NCBI RefSeq assembly: GCF_023343835.1
Contig: NC_064437.1
Coordinates: forward strand, 9,637,001 to 9,701,000
Length of the DNA stretch: 64,000 bases
From: Lagopus muta
Taxonomy: Eukaryota; Chordata; Aves; Galliformes; Phasianidae
Direction: 5' to 3'
Below the pieces are notes generated by a model that saw only the letters and a list, made by a program, of their open reading frames with translations, ran no database searches and was not told the origin of the DNA. A program made the translations under genes and the position numbers. This document shows positions 50,401 through 62,300 of this stretch, one piece after another. Within the stretch, counting starts at the first letter, position 1, and every line of letters begins with the position of its first letter.

Positions 50401-53400
50401 GGCAACAAGCAGCACTGGCCTGAATAACCCAGAAAGTGACCCCTATTACAAAGGGGTCTCATCACTCTGTTTCCATCCATTGCCATCCACTGTTCAGACA
50501 AGGGAAGGCACAGGCAGAGCAGTAACATGAGGATCCCGATTACCTCCACCACCTGGGCATCATTCAGCCACTTGCTCAGGACCTTCTGTATGAGCTGAAA
50601 GACCTGCTGCAGAACAACCACCACCTGGGAAGAATGAGAAGGATGAAAAGAATTGGTCTCAGAGCACTGGGGACAGGAGGTCCAGTGCTATCTATACACG
50701 GCCTGGATGCACCAACTACCATCTTCATGACACACACTGCATTCTCCATTCACTCCCCTTACTGACTCTCCTGCCACCAGCCACCAACAGTGGGGCATAT
50801 GACTTGGCAAAGAGCCTTGCTGTACTCACTGGGTTGGGTCCTTGCTGCACTGGCAGCTTCTTGACCTCAGTGCTTTCGTGGTCGTCGTCATGATGGCTGA
50901 TATCCAGGGTGGTGAACAAGTTGGAGAGCAGCCCCAGAATGTGGATGATGGCCAGCTTGTTGGAGGGATTGGGCTGCCAGAGAAAATACAGGCAGAGTGT
51001 GACACAGACTGCATTGCTCAGCACTGGTCATGCCCCTGTGATCCTGAGGAGCAGCGTCTGCAGAAGCAAAGTGCTAGAGAGAAGCTCTCTGCAATGAGTC
51101 CTTGTCTTTCCTCTCTACCTCCTGGATGAACCAAGAGTCCTTCCACCCATCCTTCCTAGTAGAGAAATGCTGGAGGATGCTCACGAATGCCATCGCTCAC
51201 TCCAACAGAGAGCAAGTCAAGACAGCCATCACTGGGGTGGCATGTAGGACATTACACAAAAGAGGACAACATAGGAACAAAGTGTGGGCCCCACCGTAGG
51301 GTGGCAGCTGCTGATCCAGACAACACACAGCTTGCAAGAGCCAAGGAGCTCTTGGTGACGAGTAGCTGTAAGGGGCAAAAAGCCCACAACTCAGTCTGGT
51401 TAGTGGGATACTGCTTGTCAGTTCTCTGCCCGTGTCGGGGTGAGGGGAAAGACTACCCATGTTCAGGAGTGCTGCTTTGACACACCACCCCAGGGACATA
51501 GCCAACAGAAGCAGCCCTGCAGGAGGAAGGCAGCAGCACAAGGGCACTCACTGTTTCATCAGCCAGCTTCTCCAGCTGCTGGATGTAGGGAGTGATGAGG
51601 GAGTGCAGGTTCTTCAGGATCTCCTCCACTTGCAGCGCAGAGAGCAGGAAGCCAAGAGCCTGCATCAGCCACATGCACTGGCTTGTCTGGGTCAGAAAGA
51701 GACACAAGCAGCACGTCACTACCCTGCTGCTGGCACTGCTCTGAGACATCCCTGCCAGCACCACCCACTCTTTGCACAGAGCTGTCTCAGCCTCTGTGGA
51801 GTCAAGCATCCCCCCCTCTCCTGTTTGCAGGGGCCACGTCCCCATGCTCTCACTCCTTCTTTTTCTCTCCAAGACATGCCTGCAGCTGTATCCCTGTATC
51901 CCTGGAAGGAACTGCTAGAGTTACATCTCTGTGGGAGCTTCCCTCTTTGAGGATATACCCCTACAGCCCACATGCAGAGAAAGCCCTAAGATTAGCTGAG
52001 CAGTGGGTGGCTGCCAGCAGGTATTCCTGGCCACGCCAAGCTGGCTGCATTGCTGAGCTTTCCTCCAGGACAGCCTAACAAATGGTGGCATCCCTCACAT
52101 ATTCTCAGTGAGCACAACTAAAGGGCATGGAGTTGAGCAGAACAGCCAGGAGTATGAGAAAGTGCCTCTTACCTTGTGAATCTGCTTCATCAACACCTCC
52201 TACAAAAGGGAAAAGGAGAAAGAAAAAGGAGAATGAGTGCTGCAGAAAGCCTTCTCCCTTCCAGGGACAGGACTGAAGCAGAAGACAACTAGCAGCAATT
52301 TGAGGACAAGCAGCATACAGCTACGCACAGGCAGGGAGCAAAATCCTCATCCTGCAGCAATCTCTTCCCCATGCACTTTACTCAGCTGCCTGGGAGGGAA
52401 ACCCTGAGATCAGGCAGACTTTGCAGCAGGATGACTTGAGTAGGGCTTGGTTCCCCCAGCAGAAAGGAGCAGGGGACCCACCAGAATTAACCCGTTCACT
52501 GACTTCAACAGCCAGGCTGCAACAGATGCAGGAAATGCTCTGTTAGATAAGGCCAGCAGGTCTTCTAACCTGGGGCTCTGTCTCCAGCAGTGGCAAAAGA
52601 AGTTTTCCTGAAGAAGGTGTGAAATAAAACCCTTTCTGCAGCCCTCTCCCCTTGTATTTGCCCAGTACCTACCATCTGGAGCTGTAGGCTCCTCGCTGTT
52701 TGCCCACAGGGGAAGGAAATAGTGTCCCTCAGGCTCAAGACCTCCCTGCTCCCATGCAGATCCAGCACCTCCCTCAAGCCCAGTTCACCTCCTAATGCCT
52801 CCTAAATGTCATGGGACTCTGAGCCCCATCTGTCCCAGATCTCAAAGCCAAGAAATCCCACGGGACAACTGTGCATTCATAGGAGGACACTGGGTTCCTA
52901 CTGTCCCAGGGACTGTACAGACAACAGCTCCCCACACCAAGCAAGATATCCTGAGCTGCTGCTTCACTCCCTCTAATCCAAACAGAGGAAAGGGCTGCCA
53001 TAGAGCTGTCAGCTCCCAGCTCTCACCTGCGACACAGCCACGATGTTGGCGGCATACGGCGGCAGGTCATACTTGCACTCCCGACAGATCTTCTTCAGGG
53101 TGGAGACACTGGAGATGGAGAGCTCAGGGTTGCCCAGAGCCTGGAGCACCAGCGGCAGCACGTTGTTAATCATGACAGGGTGATCAGCCAGCCACTCTGA
53201 GAGGGCTCCTGTGTACACAGACAGGGTCAGACCACGTTGCAGCAGCCAGACCCTCGGTCCTCATACAGTGGGCTGCTCAGTTTGCTTTCTACTGTTGTGG
53301 AAAGAAGGATGGCATGCAGGGGAGGCAGGGAGCTGTGCAAAAGCAACCTTGGATGGATTCTTCCCACCCCAGCCTGCGCATGAGCAAGAGCCTCACCGAT

Positions 53401-56400
53401 TGTGAACATGACCGTGTCGGCCAGCTGCACGTTGCTGATGCTGATACGGGGGATGAGGCCGATCAGCCCTGGCACTACATCAGAGTAGTTCACATCAATG
53501 GTCTCGGCAATGGACTGGAAACCATACAGTAAGGCCTCCGTGTGCTGGGGTGAGGGAGAGAGACAGAGCCATTTGTTAGACCCTAGAGCCATCCCCTAGC
53601 CCCTGCCCTGGCACTTGCTCAGGAACCAGCAGCAGAGACCAAGGATGCTGGGAGAGGGGAGACAGTTGCACGGGCAGAGCCAATAGGCACACCAGGCTTC
53701 AGGACAGGGGACATGGCCCACCCCAGACCAGGGTGTCACCAGGGTATAACAAGGCAGTATTTTAGCCACCAGAGTCTGATAGCAATGGCTAGCTGATGGG
53801 GATGCCAAGACTAACAGACACATGCCTACTAGCCTGTGGGACAGAGGACCCTGTGCTTCCCCTGCACTCACTCTGCTCCAGGCTCTGCATCATATCTCAG
53901 CATTGCACTCTGCAGGCACTGACAACAAACTTGGGTACCCCACACAAGCCTCTCCTCTGGTCAAGGGCTCACGGTGACTGGCAGAGTGGCAATGCAGAAA
54001 GGATAGGAATCCAGCATTTCTGCTGTGCCACAGCGGCACAAGACACAGAGTGGTAAAGAACCAAGGTCAAACTCCAGCTTGCCTCTGGCTCTAAGGACAG
54101 GGATGCAAATGAAGAACCATTTCAACAGGCTCTTGAGACCCTGCATGTCAAGGAGATCATATTTTTCATCTCTATTCACATTCCTTCTTGCTCCATGGAA
54201 AGAACAGCCCCCTCTGATGATGCTCCCCATGGGGCAGGCAGCCAGCAGCCTGGTGCCCGACTTGCTCACCTGCCACGTGGATGGCTGCTCTGTGTTGGTC
54301 AGGAGACGTCCCAACTTGTCATAGAGGCTGCTTAGGAGCTCAGCACCCAGCATCTCATACACGTACATCAACGTGTCAGAGATGTCCACCCTGTAGAGAA
54401 CATGGAGGTTACCAAATGCTGCCCAAGCCCAGACATGCTACAACCCAAAGGCAGGTCTGTGCCCTGCTCCTGCTACCCAAATAAAGAAGGGCCTTGGCTG
54501 CAACCGCACCTGTATATCCGAAACTGCTCCTTCTCATCCGACGACCAGAAACCGTACTCCTCATCGGAGGGGAACTGGGCTTTGTGCAGCAGCACATCCA
54601 CCAGCTGGAAGTAGACAGGCCTGTACACCTGCTGGTACACAGCCTGCTTGTCCGGCTCAAAGGAGAGGATGTCATCCTACGGTGGGAGGGGAGAAGTCAA
54701 GTGTGGAAGGGATACCAGGGGTGGCAAAGCGAGCCCCAAGGCCAACATTCCTGAGCTTCCTCCTGCTTCTGGCTTAAGCCTTTGGTCACTGACCTGTAGC
54801 GTGTACCAGAAGGTGAGTGTCAAGGAACTGGTGGTTTCATTGACAGGATAGTGCCCAGGAATGCCCGTGCAGAACATGATCATGTTGACCAGGGCTAAGA
54901 AGCTCTGCCAGTGCTCCACCTGGTCCAGCAGTGCCCTGGGGAGCAGAGAGCACGGTCACACCAGCACTGCAGGTGTGGTGATACACCACGGGCAGAGGGA
55001 CAGCACTCACCGGGAGTGGTTCTCCCCCAGGGCCACAGCGATGCGGCAGATCCCGTGCGACGTCTCCATGTCCCCGCTCTGGACCGCCTGACGCAGCTGC
55101 TCCTGCAGCCCCAGCACTGGGGGGATGAGCTTCAGGAGGGTGTTCACATACCTGCAAGCACAGCCTGATCAGTGCCAGGTGTTGTCTGTACCAGCAGTGT
55201 CCACCCCGCCTGACAACTCCGAGAGCTCCCAGCCACAAAGCTGCATTGTGGAGCTGGACACATCCGTGAGGCTTTACTGCTTCAGGACCTCTTCTTCCAA
55301 CTGGTGGCATGGCTGGGACAACACCAGCAGCTGAAGCTCCTGGAGCCTTTGTAATCACTCCGCATCACTTCTGCCATCACTCTGCATTAGCCCCGTGCAA
55401 ATCCTCCATCACACGAAGGCTCCACGACACTCCTCTCAGCACACCTGGGCCAGCAGTGGTTTGTCACTGCCGCCATCAGCTCCTTGGGCAGCTCTTTAGG
55501 TTTGTCACCTCCGTGCTCACATCCAGAGCTGCCACTGGGAACCTGTGTGACCCCAGCAGGGGCTCCTCCTGCTGCAGGATCCATGCCAGCCCCACCGCAT
55601 GGTCCCAGCCCCCTCTACTGGCTGCATCCCACAGGGCTCCCCTGATCTCCCTTTCCAGGCAGCCTCGCTCACATCAGCCTCCCCTCCTAAGCGACTGTAA
55701 CCAAGGCAACGAGCAAGGAGGCAGGGAAGGTGAAACGCAGCCCAGGGCCCCCGGAGAGCGGCTGTGCTGGAGGCTCATCAGCCGGCTGTCAGTTACCTGC
55801 CCGGCGAGGCGTGTTATCTGGAGCTGCAGCTCCCTGCCGCACAGGGGCGAGGCTGCAGGGAGCAGGAGGCACTTGCAGTGCCAGCCCTCCCCTGGGGAGC
55901 ACGCAGCTGATGGCACTAAGAGCTGCACGTCCATCCCACTGCAGCGGGCTGTCCTTGCTCCTGCCGCTCATTAGCAGTAAATGGATCTATCAGCTGCCAC
56001 CGGCAGAGGGACAAAGCCATGCTGGTGGCAGCGGCTCACAGCTCTGGGCCAGCAGAAGATGCAAGAACATCTCCACCGGAGCTCCTGCACTGGGCTGTAC
56101 TGCGAGGGCCACCTCCTCCTTCTCTGCCCCCCTCCTCCTGGAAAAAGCTCCTGGGGAAGGGCTGCTGAAGCATTAATCAATTCCAGGTCTCTGGAGCACT
56201 GTGAATGACGTACACAGCAGTGCAGGAACACAGTGCTATGGTGCGGATGGAGAACATGTCAGTCACACAGTGACATCTCCTTACCTATTCCCCTTCCCCT
56301 CCTGCCATCTGTGTAGTTCTCCTGGGCAAGATTTGCTATCTTTGTATTTAGCAGCTGAACTGATATTTATGCGAGTCTGCCCGGTCATTTCCCAAACCTG

Positions 56401-59376
56401 TGCTTCCTCTCTGGGACCAGCAACTCCTGCTCTTCCCACAACCCTCCCCAACCCTTATCAGAGAGAGACCACAGCATGGTGCATGGGGAAAAGCCCCTGT
56501 GACCAGCTGAGGGGAGACATGGGCAGCTCATGTGGAACAACCTGATTCCTCATGACCCAAATCTAAGCCAAGTCCTCACCAAAAAAAAAAAAAACAAAAA
56601 AGCCACAACCTATTATGCATCTGCTTCTAATGAGGCTCTCAGAAAGCTCTTACAGTGAAATCCCTCTGTAGGGGTCCAGTGCCAGACGCTGAGCAGCACT
56701 CTGCTTCTTTCAGGTGGTGCCTGGTGCTCCACAACTTACCCCCTCCATTAAGCCCCCTCCCCACTCTCCACCACCACCCAGTGCTGCAGCTCTGCTCCAG
56801 CATGTGCAGCCCGGCTCTCTGACCCGCTTAGCCTGAGGATAATCTTCAAACGAGACAGAAAATCCAGCCCAAGTCTCTTCTGCCAAAGAGATGCAACAAA
56901 ACCTTGGTGCCTGCCCATCTGTGACTCAAGAGCCCTACTGCTCCAGAAAGCAATAGTGTGCATCAAGGGCCTGCAGCTGCCAGCTCCCAGTGCATCCCAA
57001 CAGAAGGGCAGCATCCAGCCTTGGAACAAACACCCCGTAGGCAGGGAAACAAATCTTGTCCTCCTTTTGCAGGAGCACAACGGGGGAATCCAGGGACAAA
57101 CCCAAAGCACAGGTTGGGTGGCAGGGGGCAAGGCAGCAGGACGGCATCAAGAATGCTCTGTGAGGCAGGGAGCAGGCAAAAGACTGGGGAGGAAGAGAGC
57201 AGCTGAAAAGCAGTGTGAGCCTCTGAGACTGTCAAGAAAAGAGAGAGAAAGGTCGGGAGCCTCCCTCGGGGGCTTCAGGAGGAGCTGGATATGTTGTAGC
57301 TGAGCAACAAAGGCAGAAGGCGGGACTGCTGGCACCGGGGTGAGCTCAGGAGAAATGCAGGGTCCCTGCCCCTGGCTCTCTCTTGAAAAGACACCCAGGA
57401 CCTCAGCAGGGAGCAGAGCCCTGCTCCAGCCAGCCCCCCCGCAGCCAATGTCCCCACTGATGCGGCCAGCCGCGCCACACGCTGCCTGGCAGGGCAGCTT
57501 GGTGACAATGGCCCCACTGTCCCCATATTCAGAGAGGGGGGAGCTCTGCCATCAGTGACAGAGCTGCCTGGGGGGAGGACAGGATGAAGTGGTGGGGTGA
57601 GCGCCCGACACAGAGCAAGGCATCAAAATCCTCTTTGCACGCTGACACTGGTCATGACCAGTAGCAGCACCTCTACCACTGCAGAGCACACCTCCATGGA
57701 TGCCAGAGGCAGTCAGCCAAGGCAAGGATCAGTGCCGGCATTTGCAGCAGCATCCGCACCGCCGCAGAGGGTTGGAGTCTGCGTGATGCAACACTCAGCA
57801 CAGCTTCAGCTAAGCCCTCCTCTTGGCGGGGATGGAAAAGGTTGCTAAGCAGCCAGGAGATGTGGCCGAGGGAGCAGGAAGAGATGCACTTTCTGTTCTA
57901 TGGGCATCGGTCCTAGGAGCCAACAGCAACTTGGATAATGTAGCCAAGCCAACAAGCTCAGAGTCCCACTGCACTGAGCTGAAGGACCACCTCTGGGCAA
58001 CCACAAAGGCTGAGCACACAGCTGGACTGAGCTGCTGGAGTCAGAGGTAGGGAGAAGACAGCCAGGTATGGTTTTATTATCTCTGCATCAGATATGCTCC
58101 TTGGTTGAACTTGAAGCACAAGACAGAGAAGCATCTCTGGCTGCAGCCAGGGCAGCTGCCCCCACATCAGGGCCACAGAGCCCAGCACAAGGAGCCAGAG
58201 AAACAAGCATGCCTGCTGGAGAGGGGCTGTGACTGCGCCCTTACTGCTTGAAGGAGGGCTGGGGATCCTGGGTGCTGCTGCTCAAACCTGGTACAAGCAG
58301 TGCTCAAATCACATGTTCTGGTCCCCACAGCATGCCAGGCAACCTGTGAGCAGCACCGCTATACTAGCCCAGCCCATACCCCTGGGAAAGCTCTCTAGCA
58401 TGGTGGGCAGGAGCAATAACATGTAAAACACAAAGATGCCCACTAGTCAGCTGTGGTGCAAAGCCTTGCAGCACCAACCATGTGAGACCAGCAGAATACA
58501 GTTGCTTATAACCTCTCCCTCTTCCAAACCATCATTATCTCCAGGGCCAACAGTAGCTAGAAAATGACTGAGGTTTCTCCTGCCTATTCCATTCCCCTGT
58601 AGATGCCCGGGAGCAGCATGTAGGAGGAGCTGCCCTTACCTCTGGGCATCCGGCTGGGAAATGGCATTGACAACCGCCTCTACTGCTGTATCAAAGAGCT
58701 CCGGGTCCTGCAGGGAGGTGAAAGCTGCTTGGATCAGGTTCTCGCAGTCCATCAGAGGGATCTCCAGCTGGACCCAGCTGGAGAAGCACTTCAACACCTT
58801 CTGCTTGATGAAGCCCGGAGAGTCCTGCTGCTGCAGCAGCTGCTCCAGCAAGGGGAAGACGGAGCCACACTCCTGCGCCAGGACGCTGCGCACCTGGCCC
58901 TTGCGGTACTGGGGAAGCCGGCTGGTCTGGAACTCCTCAGGCAGCACCGTCAGCAGCTCCAGCAGCGCCAGGCAGCGTGCCCGCCCGTCCACGTTGGAGT
59001 CCTCGGCCTGGAACATGCGCACCATGTCGGCCACGGCACAGGGCCAGGCCTCGGGCATCATGCTGAGCGCCAGCGAGGCCAGCGCCACGCACAGCCTGGT
59101 CAGCACAATCTTGGAGCCACCGGCGAAGCGAGTGATGTGGGTGAAGAGCTGGGACTTGAGGCTCTCGTACTGGTCGGCCGGGATGTCGTTCCAGTAGCGG
59201 GAGATCTTGATGTGCAGGGCGCTGGCGCCAAAGTACTGGATCTCGGGCACCTTGTCCATGTTGAGGAGCAGCCAGCTGAAGTGCCAGGCCTGCGGGGACA
59301 CCTGCGCCTGCATCAGCCATTTTTGAGCCAAGTTCTTGTTCTCGATGTTGGGGTCATAGTACAGCTGGTGGAGAGC
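41476..59376 (-). CDS. IPO13: Importin 13 (partial; first exon not in view)
   Basis: Importin-beta family HEAT-repeat karyopherin that imports cargoes such as UBC9 and MAGOH-Y14 and exports eIF1A through the nuclear pore. Exons: 59376-58640, 55151-55011, 54935-54794, 54676-54510, 54390-54270, 53544-53397, 53208-53027, 52199-52173, 51686-51552, 50973-50830, 50624-50544, 49879-49742, 49649-49553, 47900-47848, 42514-42448, 42273-42215, 42054-41965, 41851-41670, 41572-41476. All phases agree; 935 codons match human residues 29-963. The first seen residues are ALHQLYYDPNIENKN; the end is LHGTEYTADY. The missing 28-residue N-terminus must lie in an exon upstream, probably beyond 64000. The penultimate intron has a weak donor (GTTGGT). 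Identity is high throughout and no breaks are seen. Confidence 0.97.
46340..46445 (-). repeat. Possible very old CR1 LINE fragment
   Basis: On the plus strand the order of words CTGATCTTTCTGG, GTCTGGATCTACAG, GTGCTGGAG and GAGGCCTCACCTGT resembles the reverse complement of a CR1 3' region (compare CAGTACTCCAGGTGTGGCCTCACCAGTG). Divergence is high, so this is a weak call. Confidence 0.25.
47527..47543 (-). repeat. C6-A-C10 run (G-rich on the IPO13 strand)
   Basis: Homopolymeric C on the plus strand, giving a G-run on the transcribed sense strand of IPO13, about 300 bases into the intron after the 53-base exon. Length is likely unstable. Confidence 0.7.
47848..47900 (-). other. IPO13: Isolated 53-base IPO13 exon in an AT-rich pocket
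   Basis: Encodes GPRDHPDIVDSFMQLLAQ (the first codon is shared with the previous exon), which matches human IPO13. The donor is CAG|GTGTGT, weaker than most here, and is followed by a pyrimidine-rich stretch on the sense strand. Its length is not a multiple of three, so skipping would shift the frame. Confidence 0.9.
50033..50137 (-). repeat. CR1 LINE 3'-tail fragment
   Basis: The plus strand matches the reverse complement of CR1 tails in order: AGAATCA, GGTTGGAA, TCTGGAGGTCATCTGGTTC, CAGGGACACCTAGAGCAG and TTGCACTGGATGCA. This is a truncated, old copy in an IPO13 intron between the exons at 50544 and 49879, with its 3' end to the left. It is the only confident interspersed repeat in the window and points to a bird or other reptile genome. 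Confidence 0.8.
52173..52199 (-). other. IPO13: 27-base IPO13 microexon
   Basis: Encodes EVLMKQIHK in frame, matching human DVLMKQIHK. The acceptor has an unusually long, nearly pure pyrimidine tract on the sense strand (reverse complement of about 52201-52232), as is common for microexons. Donor is GTAAGA. Confidence 0.92.
55152..58639 (-). other. IPO13: IPO13 intron (3.5 kb)
   Basis: Between the large first visible exon and the exon starting at 55151. Contains an A-rich run at 56581-56601 and otherwise single-copy sequence. The part at 55690-55960 is moderately CpG-containing but has no exon I recognise. Confidence 0.6.
56581..56601 (+). repeat. Oligo-A run (A14-C-A6)
   Basis: A-rich tract in an IPO13 intron. 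It could be the tail of a short retroposed sequence on the plus strand, but no source transcript or target duplication is obvious to me. Confidence 0.5.
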
Positions 59377-62300
59377 CTGGAAGAGAGAGCGAGCACCTCA
59401 GGACAGCCAAGGAGCACGGCCCTGTCCTGGGCCCAGAGGAGCACAAGGACAGGGCAGCCATCAGCCCACCACAAGGCTGGGTGGAGATAAGACCCACAGC
59501 AGCAGGACCCACAGAATGTCCTCCCTTCCTTCCCACTCTGGAAATTTCTCTTCATGAGACATCTTCCATCCTCTCCTTCACCCTGCTGGGGCTGCCAGGG
59601 GGTGCCTGTGCTAGGCCAGCCCAGAAGCCACACAGCAGTGGTGGCCAAGCCCTCCTTGCCTCTGCCAACACAAGCAGCTGCAGCACCACTGCCGAAGTTT
59701 CAGTCTGTCAGGTTTTATGCAGGCCTGGAAAACCACAGTCAATAAGCTCAGGGATTAATCTCTGCTCCAAGTCCCTTTGAAGTGCTCCCAAGCCCGCCCA
59801 GCCACAGCTGAGCTGGGAGCTGGCATCAAACCCTATAGCTGCCACCTGGGATGGTCTGAGGCTGCTCACTCAGCTTCCCTGCATGGAAGAGAACAGCACT
59901 TACCAGTGAGAGATCTAGTTATGGCTTTGCAGAGCTCAGTGATTCACATGCATAACCCTGCATCAGCCACGAGGCTTTATTCTCAGAGGACCATCCTACA
60001 GAGCGGGCAGGATGGGCACAAAGGAGCAAGGAGAATGGTGCATGTCTTGGAGCAGAAGAGCATTCCTCTACACAGCTCTGCAAAAACCAGGAAGAGATGT
60101 CTCTGCCCAACATCACCACAGCACAGCACAGTCCCACCTCGCTCTTCCAGTAGCAGGACCCAAGGGACAGAAGTCAGGCAGTGCCACCACAAGGACCAGC
60201 ACATGAAGGGAGCAGAAACCACACCTCACAGAACTCCATCTTCTAGCAGTGAGCTCTCCTGCTCAGCACAGCACTGCTCAATTCAAATCATCAACTGCAC
60301 GTCCCAGGGGTATGGAGCAGGGGTGGCACTCATCAGGATACCATGCACCTAATATAAGCCAGGGCATGAGTTCAGCAGGTGGAGAGGATCTCTGGTAGCC
60401 CCATCCTGGCTCCAGATCTCAAATATCTTCCTCCTCCCCCTTTGAAAGCTCTCTCAAATTCTTGTGTGGCTCTTGGACCCAGGAGAGGATTTAAGCCCTA
60501 TTTTTAAGCATGCAAAGCTGGCAGCCTAGGGCACAAGAACACGCTTCCTAAGCGAGCGCTTGTACCTCATGCTGCTTCCCAGCACAAGAGCACAGAGCAT
60601 GACAAAATGGCAGGAGCACTGCAGAAAGGCACTGCCTGGGACACTGTGAAACATCTCTTTTTAAGACTAGGAGGGGGAAAATGAGGACAACCTCTTCATG
60701 AGAAAGCAGAAGGTTATGAATAGTCTGGAGGACAAGGCCAGCCATTGGCAGCAGTGCCCCCCATCACAGAAACAACTCACCTCATTACCAAGCAGGACCT
60801 GCAGACATGCTAAAAGTTCAGCTGCTTTTGGGGCCAGGAACCTGGCCCCCATCTACACATAAGCCAGCATCCTGCTCCCCCACTGCAGCCTGAATCATCC
60901 TGCAGCAGGGCTCCACTCCCAACCATCTCCTCCTCACATTATCTTTGTCTTGTTTGCTTTGTCAAAGCTTGCTAGCTTGCTTCCCAGCAACCTCACTTGA
61001 GACTCACAGAGACATTACATTAGGAGGTACAACTTGCAGCCGTGCCTCATGGACCTCCAATTCAGTACGAGGCTTCAAAGCATGCAACATGTTAATTATT
61101 CAGACTGTGAAGGGTGTCATGCTGCAAGCTGCTGGAGGGCAGAAGAATATTCTGGAAGAACATCCCTGCTGGCTTCCTCACTTCCTCCTCTTGTCCCCGA
61201 GCATCCTTACACAGACACACAGACAGGAGGCAGTGTGGTGGCTCACCTGGGTGGCCTCTGGCTTAGGATGCCCCCCTGTATGCTCTGTGGGGCTCTGCAT
61301 AGTGCAAGGAAACCCCCAGAGGATCCTCGAGGATGGGCGTAAAGACTAAAATCATGCTCTGCAGGAGGCATCTGAACATGAAGCGTGCTCATCCCCAGCA
61401 AAAAAAGGCAGAGACCTCCTTCTGCAGCAGCTTTTGGCACCAGCTGCTGCTTGACTTGCACTCCAGACATCACTGTGCCAGCCAGCACTCAAGCCCATAA
61501 GGAAGCACTGAAGATGACGAAGGGAACTCAGTGCCAGGAGAGAGAAGCAGAAGGCATGAAATTGGGCAGCGACAGCTAATGGGAAGGCTTTGTGCATTCT
61601 GATTTGGAAGCTTGGCTGACACCAGACCTGCCTTTTCTGCAATTAGACCTGTAACATGAGACCTGGTAAACAGTCAGGCTGTCAGCTCTGCCCTTTGGCC
61701 AGAGAATAAGCTTTCTCCAACACCATCTCTGCCTGGCTGAAAATAATTCAGGCTTGTTATTATGGGCCCTCCCTGCTCTAAAAAGCAGTGGTCAGAGCCT
61801 TGTTGGACTCCAGCTCCCAGAGTGGTGTCAGCCACCGGAGAAGCTTGCCCACAGCATCACAGCTCCCGCTTGGTCCCTCTGGGAGGCATGGTGGAGAGCA
61901 GCTTGAGCATTGCTCCTGCCAAGCACAGACAATGGATATCAGCTCACACCGTGGCACCAGCAAGGAAGAGAAGCTGCAGCAGCTGCTCCAAGCCCAGCAC
62001 CAGTGTAGGCCCAAGCAGAGCACAGAAACAGCATGTTGCCCTCTAAGTTCAGAGTGCCAAATGAAAACAGGCTCTCACCAGGAGCTGGTGCCCAGCAGAG
62101 AGGTGCCATCAGCACCATGTGCAGGATGCCAGGATCCCATGAATCGAGTGTGCCGCCTGCTGCTCCCCTGCCGAGACACTGCATCTCCAGAGGCTGATTT
62201 GCTGCCAGCAGAGGTAACCAAGCAATGCAAACAGCCCATGCACATGCTCGGTGTCCAGCACCCAGGGCAGCATCATCATTTCTTAGCCTCCTCCAGCCGC

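Noticed and set aside
55690-55960. Possible extra exon or promoter in an IPO13 intron
   Set aside because: Somewhat CpG-rich, but flanking IPO13 exons join directly in phase (58640 to 55151) and no family is recognisable.
56581-56601. Processed pseudogene or retroposon ending in poly(A)
   Set aside because: Only the A-run is visible. I see no related coding sequence or flanking duplication, so I left it as a simple repeat.
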